A stretch of 64,000 nt of DNA, taken from contig CAJHZI010000517.1 in the NCBI GenBank assembly GCA_905160935.1, positions 310,001 to 374,000 of the forward strand, in the 5' to 3' direction. Origin of the DNA: Enchytraeus crypticus (Eukaryota; Annelida; Clitellata; Enchytraeida; Enchytraeidae). The first letter of the stretch is position 1; each line of letters begins with the position of its first letter. Shown one piece after another: positions 44,230 through 58,117 of this stretch. The position numbers were made by a program, and so were the translations under genes. The notes beneath the pieces are model-generated. The model saw only the letters and a program-made list of their open reading frames with translations, did no database searches and was not told where the DNA came from.

Positions 44230-47200
44230 ATGAATCACAATCAGTTAAAATACACAATTTCTGATGATGTTGGGAAGATCGATGCCGGAAATCTAAAAAA
44301 CATTTCGTCATCAAGCAGTAGAAAACACCTAGCGTCAGCTCCTACAGTTTCTAATAATATACAAAAGAACACATCAGAAAGAAGAGAAAGAAAAGGGATC
44401 TTGTATAATATGTCGCTTAAAAATAATATTAGTAGTAGACTCAATGGAGAAATGAGTGCCAATGAAACAATCCAAGCCATGTCTGGCAGTAACGCAGTTT
44501 TAAGATTAAATAGCCAAACGAAGTTTTTAAACGAGGTGAATATTGCGAAGCTATCGAACGAAGAGGTACTAGAAGGTTCTTCTCCGACTTCTCTTTTGGA
44601 AAATGAATCTATAATGTCAAACCATCCTATTAGCTATAGAAAGAGAATTTTACAGAATGATGCTAGAGAAGTAGATACATATAGTCCGGCTGTTAAGAAA
44701 TCACCAGTCATTGAGAGAATGCAGGAATTTTCCAGAGAAATGGCGGATAACGGTTTGACTGGTACTCGGGTGGATTATAATTTCAATTGTAGATCGAAAA
44801 TGAAAACTTTCGATGGTCAAATCATGGCAAAGAGTAGAAGTATTAGATTGAGAGGTGAAACAAGAATAAAGTATGCTCCACGAGCCAGGCGAAGAAAGAG
44901 CACAACAAATGCGCACGCAGTAAGAGGAAGAACGGTCGCCTCGCTTAGAAGAAATGCTGCAGAGCTGAACAGAGGAAGTAAAATGAGTCGTCAAATAAGA
45001 AACAGAGAAAAAAGTGTGAGTTCAATTAAGGGAAGAGAATGTAGCGGAGAAGAAAATGAAAACGAAAGTACAGAAAACAGTGACAGTAGCGATAGTGACG
45101 GAAGGAGAAGTGGAAGGAGAAATGGAATTAGCAGGACAAGAAGTGGCAGTGGAAGTAGAAGTAGAAGTGATAGTAGGAATGGAAGTAAAAATAAAAGAAG
45201 TAAAAGCACCGAAAGTCAGATGCCTGCGAGGTTGAAGAGTACTGAACATACGCGAGTAAAGAGGTCTAAAATCGGCAAATTAACCAGAGACGCAGCCGCT
45301 CATATAACCAGATCTAGAGCTGGCAGAGTAACTAGATCTAAGTTTGTCTGTGCAAAAAGGTCTATAGCTGCCCGAGAATCTAAATCAGCAGCTGCCCGAT
45401 CATATAGATCCACAGTTTCCCGAGTAATTAGGTCTACTTCTCCCCGAGTAACCAGATCTACAGCTTCCCGAGCACCTAGGTCTACAGCTTCCCGAGCACC
45501 TAGGTCTACAGCTTCCCGAGCGCCTAGGTCTATAGCTGCTCAAACAACCAAGTCTAGAGCTTCCCGAGTAACCAGGTCTACAGATATTCGAGTAACCAGA
45601 TCCAGGACTGACCGAAAAAACAGGCTTACCGCTTCCCGAATAACCAACTCTGCAGCTGCCCGAATAACTGCCCGATCTAGAGTTGCCCATTCTCCCAGAT
45701 TTACAACTGCCCGAACAAAAAGGCTCACAACTGCAAGAGCCACTAAAGCTACAGCCATAAATAAGCAAAGAAGAACAAGAAGTCGCAGAGTAGCAGGCAT
45801 GTCTAAAGGACGAAAGCGAAATGCAACTAGGTCAAGGGCGAAAAATGGATATGGAAGAATAAAGAGACTGAGAGAAGCAAATAGAACACGTGTAACAAAT
45901 ATAAATGGAGGTTCTAGAAGGAATACAATATCAGGTAAAACCGGTAAAGTAAACAAAGTCATTAAAAATAATAGGAATGTTAAACAATGCAACATCAAAG
46001 GGGCTAAGAGACGCAGAAGAATCAATGTAGAGAGTGATGAGGATAATGTAAGATCAAAACAAATTAAATTAAATGAAAGTCACGAAAAATCTAAATCAAG
46101 TAAGACTGCAGGAGTAGGTAGAAGCGGAGCAACTATTAAGACTCCGACAGGGAATGAAGTGCGAGCGCTAAATACTATTAGCATTATGACCAAGACTCAA
46201 GCATCAAATAGAAAGAAAGCTTCACGTAAAATTGTAGCAGCAAGGAAAACTTCAAGGAAAACTACATATAAAAGAAATAAAGTTGTAAGAAAAACTACAG
46301 CAATTAGAAGAACTAGAGCTATAAGAAAAACCACAGCAACTAGAAGGACTAGAAATGTAAATAAAACGGCATCATATAGTAGAAAAAGGGCTGCAAGAAA
46401 AACTACAGCACCTAGAAGAATTAAAATAGTAAGCAAAACTACAGCAATTAGAAGAACTAGAGCTGTAAGTAAAACCACAGCAAATAGAAGAACTAGAGCT
46501 GTAAGAAAAACTACAGCAACTGGAAGAGCTAGATCTGTAAGAAAAACTACAGCAACTAAAGGGACTAGAATTGCACATAAAACTACAGCAAATGGAAGAA
46601 CTAGAGCTGTAAGTAAAACGACAGCAACTAGAAGAACTAGAGCTGTAAGAAAAACTACAGTAACTATAAGGACTAGAATTGCAAATAAAACTACAGCAAA
46701 TAAAAGAACTAAAGCTCTAAGTAAAACTACGGCAAATAGAAGAACTAGAGCTGTAAGTAAAACCACAGTAGCAAATAGAAATGGAATTACCAGCAGAGCT
46801 AGAACATCGAGTGCTACTTGTTCGGCTGCGAATAAATCGAAAGCAAGTGCGGCTAGAAAGAAAGTTGAGAAAACAATATCAATAGCGTGCAATCCTAGAG
46901 CATCATGCAGAACTGAATTGGAAAAGAGAACAATAGTCAAAAAGCGAGGTAAAGCTGTAGGGATACGCAGAGTCACAAGTAGAGGTAGACCTACAGGTAA
47001 AGGTGGAATTAGAGGTAGAGGCAGAACCTCTAGTAGAAATAGACCTACAAGTAGAAGTAGAGTTGCAAGTATAAGAGCCAGCTGTGTAAATACAGCTGCA
47101 AGTAAACATCTATTGAGAGGTAGAGCTAGCGAAAGTTCAAGAGCTACCTATAGAATTAGAGCTACATGTAGAAGTAGAGCTACAGATAGAGGTAGAGCTA

Positions 47201-48871
47201 CCGAGAGAGCAAGAGCTAGAGGTAGAACTAAAGCTACAGGTAAAAGTGGAGCTACAGGTAGAGGTAGAGTTACAAAGAAAAGCAGAGCTACCGAGAGAGC
47301 AAGAGCTTCCGGTATAGTAATTGCTACCGGTAAAGGCACAGCCACGTGTATAGACAGAGCTGCAGGTAAAGGTATGGTTACAAATACGGGTAAAATTACG
47401 ACTACAGCTGGACGGATAAGTTACGCTAGCGCAAGCAGAACTCGAGGCGTCTTAATGAAGGGCAATGCTAGAAATAATAAAAATAAAGGATCGAGTCATA
47501 ATAGGAAAGCGAGTGAGTACAGAGGCTCTAGCATAAGAGGAAAGTCGAACGCAGTTACAGAAAGAAGGGTGAGTTGTATAACTAAAAAAACTATAGGATC
47601 TAAAAGAGACAAGATTGAAGATACTAAGTCTTCAAAAAAAACAAGCATGCGTGCTTCGAAATCAGTGGGTATAAATAATAAAGTAGAGAGCAGACGAAGT
47701 TTGAAAGGATCAAGCAATGATAAGAAGGCAGGCAGTCTTGTAAGAAGTCGTGCAAGAAAATCTAACACCGTTTCCTACATGGGGGTATCTACAAGAGAAG
47801 CAGAACTAAGTAACAGCCGTGATTTCAGAGTAAACGCAAGTGTTATGAAACACATAAAATGCAAGTCTAACAGAAACAATAATAGCAAAGGTCAAAATAA
47901 AACGGAATACAGATTTGTGAAAAGAAAGAACTCTTACGATAATGTAATTGAAGGAAATAACAAAATTATGAGAACTTGTAGAGATCCTATTGAAAATGAA
48001 GAAGTAGGGATTAAATGCAGAGATGAGGATGACAGCTCTACAAGAACACGGATCAGGAAAGTTTTCGGACAACCACGTGACACTTCAAAAGTATCAGGCA
48101 AGGTGAAACATAACAAAAGTCATTTAAAATCACCTCGCAGTGAGGCAGGCAAGTCAAGTAACCCGTCTTGTCGTACTGTATCAACAAAACATACTGGTGT
48201 CAAAAGAAAAGCAGAAAATGACAACAGTAACGGCAAAGGAATTGCAATAGATGTTGACCATGAAAACGATATTGATGATGTTGAAGGTGATACTGAAACC
48301 GATGATATTGATTATCATATTGGCGAAAGTAACACAAATGAAAAGACGACTAAATTTGTTCTCTCACAGCCTAATACTCAAAAAGGAACATCAAACAAAA
48401 ACACTCAGGGTCGGAGTAAGAAAATGAGAGTAATGGTGGAAGAGAGATTAAAGACGGTTTTAAAATCATTCAGAGGAGTTTTATACTCAAACGCAGATGG
48501 ATCTGTTCTTCGGTCTCCACCAAGTTTGACATCAATATGTCGCCAGGAGATAAAACTCTTAACCAAAATCTCCCCACAGCACGACTACTGTCGAAGATTT
48601 AGAGATCTAATGCAAGTAGCTCTGCTTGGTGGTGACTACTCGCTATTTGGTCGATTGATAAGTTGGTGCCCTAATGAAAGCCTTACTCTTAGGTACGCCA
48701 GTCCCGTACAGCTGTTGGCGGCTGTAGAGTTGTATCTCAATTATTCCAGCACAAGAGCAAAGGCCCTAATTCAACTCGAGCAGCTGCAGAAATATAAACG
48801 ACCCCGATTAAAGATGGAAGCAAACAACTTGGGACTTCTTCACTCACTACATCTTAGTGGCTGCGATACTG
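44230..48871 (+). CDS. LRR gene exon 1: basic tandem-repeat region and helical domain
   Basis: A 4642-nt exon with no stop in AT-rich DNA, strong evidence that it is translated. Order: Ser/Asn-rich start; RS-like tract at residues 294-324 ([13 protein letters not shown]); 8-residue array at 384-497 (STASRAPR units); 12-residue array at 685-852 ([12 protein letters not shown] units); 6-residue array at 916-1057 (RxRATx units); Asp/Glu tract at 1337-1372; helical domain from [18 protein letters not shown], containing [19 protein letters not shown] and [13 protein letters not shown]. Donor GTTTGT at 48872, phase 1. Antisense open frames opposite the arrays are shadows. Confidence 0.85.
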
Positions 48872-51800
48872 GTTTGTAGATGAGCAATTTTTCATCTTTA
48901 TTTCTCCAAGATGTGACTATAAGTCTAAAAATTATTTGCAGGTCGTTAAGATTTCATTTTACTTTTAATCCCATCTTCACTGTCTTATGGCATTTTATTA
49001 CTTACATCAAACTTAAAATGATTCTTATAATTTTCTAACAACCTCTCATTCACTTTTCACTACTTAACATTGCAAATTATTGCTTTTATTTCGCAAATAT
49101 TTAACTTTGGAAATTATCAGACCTGGAGTGCTTATATTGTAAAATTCATCATCATTATAATCTTTCCTAGAACGCAGTTTAGTAGGGTTAGGATACGAAT
49201 AGACCTTCTCTACTCCTCTCTGTATAGTGGGAAACGTTTCCATTCTTTTTGGAAAATTTCATAGTTATTTCTAGAGCCTAGGCGCTCACTATCCGAATGC
49301 CATTTTTGGCTTTGGTTTGGATCTTAGTGCTTTGTCGCCATTTTGCGACATGTGCAGTCTACTGGTGGTCTATTCTTCAGCAACCCGGATACAACACGGG
49401 TAATTTAAATAGTAAACATCAAAAAGATAATTTTTTTAAAATTACTGCTGTTATAATAATGATTAAAAATATACCGAAATCTAAATAGGCCACTAAAAAT
49501 TTTGAGTAGCATGGTGCAATATACACCAATTTAATATTTTTAGGGCCTCATTTATGTTCTTTTCAATAATTCTCTGCTATTGCTTTTCATGCTTTCGTCA
49601 GCTAAGAACCAAGTACAAAAGTCGAAACTTGAAAGCCGCATACCTGATAACAATAATAATAATAATAATCAGAGTTCTTTAGTTTTCACCAAAGAGGTGA
49701 TTACGAATGTTATTCATTTTACATTTCGCAGTTTTACGTATAATGCGATCCAGTGCTCTTTTTATTGTACGTGCTGAAACGGATTATGAAGGTTAAAGAG
49801 ATGTGACGTATTGTGGAGCTTGTGTAGACCATTCGGTATAGGTTAACAAAAGAATACCAAGCTCGAAAGAGTAATAAGCAGTTGAGCGTAGTACAATGAT
49901 AGAATGATTGACATAACAAATGTAAATATATGATGTCCTTGTAGCACATTAAATATTTTAACTTTGGTATTACATAACATGATAATAGCAAGGAGAACTT
50001 AATGGCCCCTTTTCCCGGTTTCACAGAAGTTCATTTATTTAAAGTATTTGAAATAAAAAAAAGAAATAAAACTTTGGTGGCGTAATTAGCTGCTGTAAAT
50101 ATTGAGCACCACTGAATCAGATAATTAAATATTTTTCATTCAAAATTGCATTCGACTCAGAGGAAGAGATATGGGATTTAATTTAATAATGTTAATTAAG
50201 AAATTTAATTAGCGAGATATCTGGTAGAAAATATTTCTACGGTATTCTTCATGACATAGTGGTTACATTATGTGATTGTTCTTATTATATTGTTCTTATC
50301 ACACTGTCCCTGGTACATTGGAATGTCTCAAATAGCGCAGTGTTTAGAGGCGTCAGTTGACGTCATGAAATTTTAAGTCGTCGATCCTGAGGTGAATTGA
50401 ACTCTCGTGGGTTCGATTCACAGCCGTGTCGATCTAAGAGTAATATCTAGGACATTCACAGGACCGGTTAAACGAAAAAGGGACTAAAATTACTGAACGA
50501 TTTAAACATGTGGTATTAAAAGTTATATATATCAACGTGGCTGATTATTTCACTATAACATATTTATTATTCACATTTAATGTAATACTATACTCTAAGA
50601 CTTATATTGCATTTCGACATTATGCATTAAATTTACCGACTGAGTCTTCCGATGAGTAATGAGTAGCCACGTTATGTATTCATCATCATCATCAGTTCCT
50701 TGCGTTCTGAAGAGAACATAGGGCGGCAACATTGCTCCATACTTTTCTGTCTTTAGCAACCCTCACAGCATCTTCGCATGAAATGTTCAAAGTTTTCAAA
50801 TCTTAGTTGATCGTGTTGAACCAAGTACTTCTAGATCTTCCTATTTTCCTTTTTCCTTGACTTGGTTTCCAATTAGTTGCAGTCTTTGCATATCTATCAT
50901 CAGGCATTTCTTTTCTTGAAATGCATGTCGTTTCTTGAAGTTGATGCATATTGTTTGTTAGTAAGGCTATGTTCCATACGTGGCCCAAGAACCGTACTAT
51001 TCTTTCCGCAACTATTTCATCTAATTTTCTTTCTCCAAACCTTTCAAGTACTGTTTCATTTTTGATATGCTCCCAATAAATTTTTAGGATTCTTCTGAGC
51101 CATCTTTGTTGAAAACAGTTAATTTTGTGTTTTATTTCAGCAGTACTTTCCCAGGTTTCACACGCATACATCAAGACAGGCTGAACAATGGTTGAACACA
51201 GTTTTTTCTTCAGTCCCACATCAATTCTATCGCTTTTCCAAATATGTTGTAGTCTTTGAAAGATGTCATATGCCTTACCGATTCTACATTCCACATCTTT
51301 TTCACTTGATCCGTTTTACGGTATTGTACTGCCTAAATACGTGAACATTTTACTCATTCAACTTCCCCCTGATTAACTGTTAGGGTAATTATGTCTGGAA
51401 CTGCAGTTGAGAGGATTTTTGTTTTTTCGGAGCTATTTACTAATCCAACTTCTGCAGCGTTTTCTTCTAAAGCTGTTGTCGTTTCTTGAAGTTGATGCAT
51501 TTGTTTGTTAGTAAGGCTATGTCGTCCGCAAAGTCAAGGTCAGCTAATTTCCTAGGACCCAAATTTATTCCCCCTTCTCATTCATCGAAAGCTTTTCTCA
51601 TTACAAAATCAATCACTATTAGAAAAAGGAAAGGCGACAAGATACGTCCTTGTTTGACAATATTGAAAGAGTCAGTGACTAGTGAATTTCTCAGGAATTC
51701 CATCTTGCTATTTTCCATAGAGTGTTCCTATGAATACTATCAAATGCTTTTTTGAAGTCAATGAAATTTATATAAATATCTTGTTGGAACTCGATGCTCT

Positions 51801-53075
51801 GTTGAATAATATGGCGCAAACTGAAAATGCGTTCATTGCATGATCTATTGCTCCTGAAGCCAGATTGATGTACTCTTAAGTTCTTGTCTATTTCTGTTTT
51901 CATTCTTTCAAGTAATTCAGAACAGAAGACTTCGCCTGGTATTGATAGGAAGGTTATACCTCTCTAATTATTGCAATTACTCAAATCTCCCTTTTTGGGC
52001 AGCTTAACAATTTTACCCCTCCTTCAACTCTAAGGTATACTCATTGTTTTCCAAATAGTGTTGAACAAGGTGGTTAATTTATTTATTCCAACAATTGACC
52101 CATGTATTAATAACTCTCCTGTTATTTGATCCCCTTCTGGAGCCTTATTGTTCTTCAATTTCCTTACAGTTACGTATTAGAATGGATAAAAATTGTGCAC
52201 ACAATCAGTATTATACGAATTTATGACAAGTTGTCATATACTTGCTTAAAGTTCTTTGAAAGATAATTATTTAATGGCGAATTTAATAACTGTATTTCTG
52301 CAGACGACGAGACGACTTCTCATATCCTTAAGCTGCACATGGCTTACAATTGTGCGATGAATACTCATCGTTCCAATGTCCTTGCTGCCTACAATGACAC
52401 GTCGCTGGGCAAAACCCATGAGGCAATATTCTCTTCACGACCCTGTAAGAGATCTCATGGCTAATAACATACAATAACCTCATGCATATTGTTCTTCTAA
52501 TTTGAATTGGAACAAGTAAGGAGTTTCAAATATTTGGGTCATACTATATCCGATGACGGGAAATGTGAGACTGAAATATGCAGTAGGATTGCACAAGCAA
52601 GAGCGGCCTTTGGTTATAGGAAAGAACTTTAAACAAAAAGTCTAATGAAAACCACAACGATAAATATAGTGAAAACCTTGCTATGGACCACGCTATTAGA
52701 TGGATGTGAAACATGAACCTTAAGGAAGGAAGATATTAAGAAACTAGAGGCGTTGGAAATGTGGATATAAAGAAGAATGGAAAGGATTAGCTGGACTCAA
52801 AAGGTTACAAATGAGGAAGTTCTGAAGATAGTAGGCACAAATAGACATTTGATAAACGTAAATGTATTGAGAAATAGGAAGAAGAGTTGGATAGGACACA
52901 TTCTAAGGGGAGCATAGTCTACTAAAAGAAGTCATGGAAGGAGATAGAGGCAGAGTCAGGCCGAGATGAGGAACGTTAGGTGATTTAAGATCCACTCATA
53001 TGATATGTGGACATGAACTGGAAAGCGACAGACTAAGAAGAGTAGAGGCGTTATATATAATGTAGGGATTGCACA

Positions 53076-53153
<78 letters not shown>

Positions 53154-54637
53154 TATATATAGTACATATATATATATACATATATATATATTCTGTATAT
53201 ATATATATATATACACTGTGTTTCTTATAACTGATACCCCAGATTTTTTTAACAATAAAGTCGTAAGAAGTTGACGGATGTTCTTGAAATTTACAGCACT
53301 TGACCAGTAGCCAATTCTACAAAACATAAAGAAATTTCGTTTGAAATTATTTTATAACGTGAAAGTTATAGTTCCGCGAATATGAGTGGGGTCAGATAAG
53401 AATTCCCAATACTGGATTACTGGCGTGTTACATTTAGCGTAGATTAGCTCTTTAAAAAATACCAGCCAACACGCAATATAAAATTTATGCTAATGCTATT
53501 TTGAAGAGCAATATGTTTCAAAACGAAGGAAAATAAGTGCTGATATGTTCTTAATTGACAAAGTTATCGAACTTTTTATGCATGCATTGCATGAAGAGAA
53601 TAAACGAAGAAGAGGACGCCGCTGCAGTGGCTGCGGTGATCAAAGATATTTAAAATAGGTAGATATGGTATGACTGTTGTTTCAGCGATGCCTGTTTTGT
53701 AACAAGAGCGACTTGATTTTCAGCTTGATTCATTTAATTGCGAGGGTAAACAAAGCCCCTTTGCTATATGTGTATTTAATAGTAATTTCTGTAATTTCAG
53801 ATATATTTCATGATATTCGGTCTCTGAACGGTTTTAGGATGATGTATTGTTGCGCATTTGGGCATACAAATTCCAGAAATCCGGAAGCTAAAGAATGGGG
53901 AATATCCTTGAAGAGATTTTAAATAAATTTGTTAGCATTTTGTACTATAAAAATATACATCCAATTAATAGGAATTCGTTTCAAATAATTTGTTGTCATG
54001 ACGATATGTTGGATAGATGTGACGATAAATGTGCTCCTAAAGTGTTTCATTATCAGTCAAAAGATTCACAAATGTTCAAAAACTACATTATTTATGCCTT
54101 TAAATAACGATCAGCTGATATTCTTTACCTCCGGCCAGCAAAATTAGTTTTTGCATCTGTGCAATTCTTGAATTCAATGTTTACAATGGTTGAGATGCCT
54201 TTGACACTTCTATGGCTTTTCTTTATTCTGTGGCGGTGATAGCAGTTGTACCCAAACATGCAATGCATGCATTAAAAGTTCAATAACTTTGTCAATTAAG
54301 AACATATCACCACTTATTGAAGTCGTTTTGAAAATAAATGATTGCTCTTCAAAATAACATTAGCAGAAATTTTATGTTACGTGTTAGATATTATATTTAT
54401 AAAGATAATGTTGCGCTGCATTTAACACCCCCGTAATCCTGTACTGGAAATTTCTCATCTGATCCCACTCCTATTCACAAAGCTATAACTTCACGTTATT
54501 AGAGACATTCAAACAAAATTTATCCATGTTTTGTAGAAGTGGCTGCTGGTCAAGTACTGTAAATTTCAAGAACATCGGTCAACTTCTTACGACTTTATTG
54601 TTAAAACAATTAGGGGTATCAGTTATAAAAAAACACA

Positions 54638-54719
<82 letters not shown>

Positions 54720-54759
54720 TATATATATATATATATCATTTACACTCAAACAAACACAG

Positions 54760-54834
<75 letters not shown>

Positions 54835-55573
54835 TGTTTATTGTATACAATTAAAACTTTCTGCTGTTACCTAACGCGCTAATCTGCTGAGCTATAAACG
54901 TATATGTAGGCCTATATAAAAAAAAATTTACGTGTATATATAATATATATATACACGTATATATACACTGTGAGTCAAAAAACATGTGCGCCGTCTCTCG
55001 CCTATAACTATGATATTAGTGAACCGATTTAACTTCTTGCATAGGTATAATCAGGATAACATTTGCTAGAAAATAACGTTAAGTGACTCTTTTAATTACT
55101 ATTTTTGTGTTGAAGTAGTGCTATGCGTCTGTGGCTTGTTCTCCTGACTCCTGCACTGCTCTGACATTCTCTTCCGTTCTTATGATCTTCGGTCTTCCAC
55201 TGCCCTTTTTTCTATCGGTGCTCCCAATCCGGTCTAATTTCTTTAATAAACAATCTAGCCCTCCCAGCGTCCAGTTTTTTTTGTTGGAAATTCGGCAATC
55301 AACCGATGTGCGCCATAACCCTTCAAGAGGTACAAGTTTTTTATGAGCGCTTTATCTTCATTAATAAACACCATTTTAAAATTTCCACAAAAACAGACTA
55401 TGTTTGTAAAATCGTCTGTTATTCTTTACATTAAACCGGAAGTGTCACAAAAACTAGATTTAAGATTATTACTTTTCTTCTTCTTATTAATTCTGAAATT
55501 ATTTTCAAAATCGGTTCACAAGTGTCAAAGTTGTGGACGAAATACTGCTCACATGATTTTTTATGACTCACAG

Positions 55574-55659
<86 letters not shown>

Positions 55660-58061
55660 CATTTTAATAAACAGATCGGTAGAGGATCAATTGAGACAAT
55701 TGGCGATAATATGTATGTTGGATGTCCGATATGGCAGAATATACCGTGACTGATGCGTGAACAATATATCAAATTAATAACCACATAAGGAATTAACGAA
55801 TACTACAAAAACTGAACTCAGCAAGGAAACTCTGTTGCATATGCTGTCTGTAGCGTATGCTGTTTTTCATGTGTGAAAGACTTCGAAAGCGTACATGTAC
55901 GATCAAAAAACTCAATCGGTTGAAGACTGTTCTTCCAAATGATGCAGATACGACCTAATTTTAACATCACTATTAACATTCACTATTCTAAGCCGATTTA
56001 TTTGCAAAAGCAAAGCATTTGCAATCAATTGTTCACATCTTGCCTACTGTATCAAAAATAATACATTAAATAAAAAATACATTAAACTAGCTTTTACTAA
56101 AAGATTATGTAATCGGCTATATAACTCGACGTGGTTTATGCCATAGTATCTCCTCTATTAGTGCAGAAAAGTTAGTTTGGAAATGAAACTGTGAGATTCA
56201 GATATCTTATGGTAAACATGGGTCACTTTTATGCACACCATGTAGGCCTATGATGAAGCAACGTCTAAGACTTTCCCTATGCAGTACATTATAGTTCCCT
56301 AAACATATTGAAACAGTGAAACAGTTTATTGAATGGTTGTACGTTTACTCGTACTATGTATCTAGTTTTAGTTCAGTTATTCAAAAATTTAGATAAATAA
56401 CTATTAGTTTCCACTTTTCAGGTATTCTTGGAGTTCCAGTTTTTGTGGGAAGTGAAATGAATTTTGTGAAGTTACAGATGATTGTACGGCTTGCAAAATG
56501 CGTAAATCGCTTTATACATCTGGAAATTAATCGACTTCAATTTTCTCCTACCGCTGTCTCGTCCAGTCTGTCTCGCTTCAATTTCTCTGCTCCAATGAGC
56601 CTACCAGCGACAGCAACTCTCAGTAGGTCACCGGCATCTGCAGCTCTGGTAGGATCAACATCATCAACACATGAGCAAGAGGCTTCCACGATAGGGTCAG
56701 GCAAAAGACCAGCAGGGTCATCGGCGTTACAAGAGGGGTTTTCCTGCAATCCTTCAAGCTATCACTCTCAATGCGTGGACTCGAATGTTGCAACAAATAG
56801 AATCACTCGAGATGCCAAGTTTATTGAGGAACTTTTAGGGGTTAGTTTGTCTCTCTTTACTTTCAATATTCATACCATCTTGATATGTTAACACTATCGC
56901 AATAATTAATTAACACTTAACCATATTTAAGAGACTACTCACAAGTACCCCCGCGGTTTAATGTAAAACTATAAATTAAAATTACAAACCAAGAATTACT
57001 GCACAACGATAATTTGTCAGCTAACGATTTTGATTATGAAATATTTTACCTAAAATGAAATACTCAAAAACCATCTAATGTCACTTACTACGCAACATCA
57101 ATGCTGCTTTTTGACTTATGTCGGGAACATGGTACAAGTATCCACAACATTGCTATTTATTAATCTGAGGTTCACTAGTTAGGAATCGATGTGAACGTTG
57201 TGGATTCGCGTAAAACGTAAGCTTTATAATTAGTAGCTTATATAGATTAGATATAGGCCTACTTGAAACTGGCCCTTAATTATTTATACTACTGTTAAAT
57301 ATTACTGTATAATATGATATGATATGATGTGATGTGATGTGATGTTATGTGATGTGATATGATATGATATTATATGATGTGATGTGATGTGATATGATAT
57401 GATATTATGTGATGTGATATGATATGACATGACATGATATGATATGACATGACATGACATGATACGACACGATACGATACGATATGATATAGGATATATG
57501 AGACGATATGATATATGATATACGATATATTTACGATATGATATGAGATGTTGTTTTCCTTTGCCTTTCTCAGTTCTTGCTCAGTCGCCTCTTACGACAC
57601 GTGCAACTATCGATTGGTCTATTCTACAGTGTCCCGGTCACAATGCGATTAACGGAAAATGTGAGACAGAAATAAAGCATAGAATTATACAGGCAAACCT
57701 GCGAGATCCTGCCGTCGAAAAGAAAAAAATCTCTTCGCAAAAGATATTGAAAAAATCACAAAGATTAAGAATTGGCGCGGATAACACTGATGCGGAACGT
57801 TGACGTTAGGGGAAGAGCTTATAAGGAAACTGAGGCATTCGAAATGTACTCGACCGCGGACCAGTGTGTGCGGGTTCAAATTCTGGGCTCGCCCGTCACT
57901 GAGTGAATTTTATTGACTTTTCTTAGCAGTATAAAGTCTAACCTTTTTGATGAATGGTTTTTCTAGTTTGTATGGTGGAACTAATGTAAGTTTTACAGTG
58001 TTTTCATTTATTATTTTTTTATTTTTAGTCATTTAGTTCTGTAGGCCTATATATATATAGG

Positions 58062-58117
<56 letters not shown>

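Larger units (their letters stand above)
48872..56421 (+). other. Intron 1 of the LRR gene, 7.5 kb
   Basis: Bounded by GTTTGT and CTTTTCAG. It carries a RTE-like 3' end (about 49150-49260), a family-B SINE, two RTE-like LINE fragments, a fold-back transposon, a mariner derivative and TA arrays, listed separately. 48872-49140, 49410-50330 and 55660-56420 hold nothing I recognise except a 5S-SINE tail at 55790-55920. Confidence 0.65.

Noticed and set aside
46197-46976. 259-codon antisense frame, very hydrophobic (runs of Val, Leu, Ala)
   Set aside because: It lies exactly opposite the 36-bp coding array. The repeat keeps the antisense frame open automatically; there is no independent evidence of a gene.
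52996-53327. Tyr/Ile-repeat frames in (TA)n arrays, here and at 14800-15070, 16900-17090, 43588-43980 and 54579-54882
   Set aside because: Dinucleotide repeats translate to YI/IY without stops. Low-complexity artefacts.
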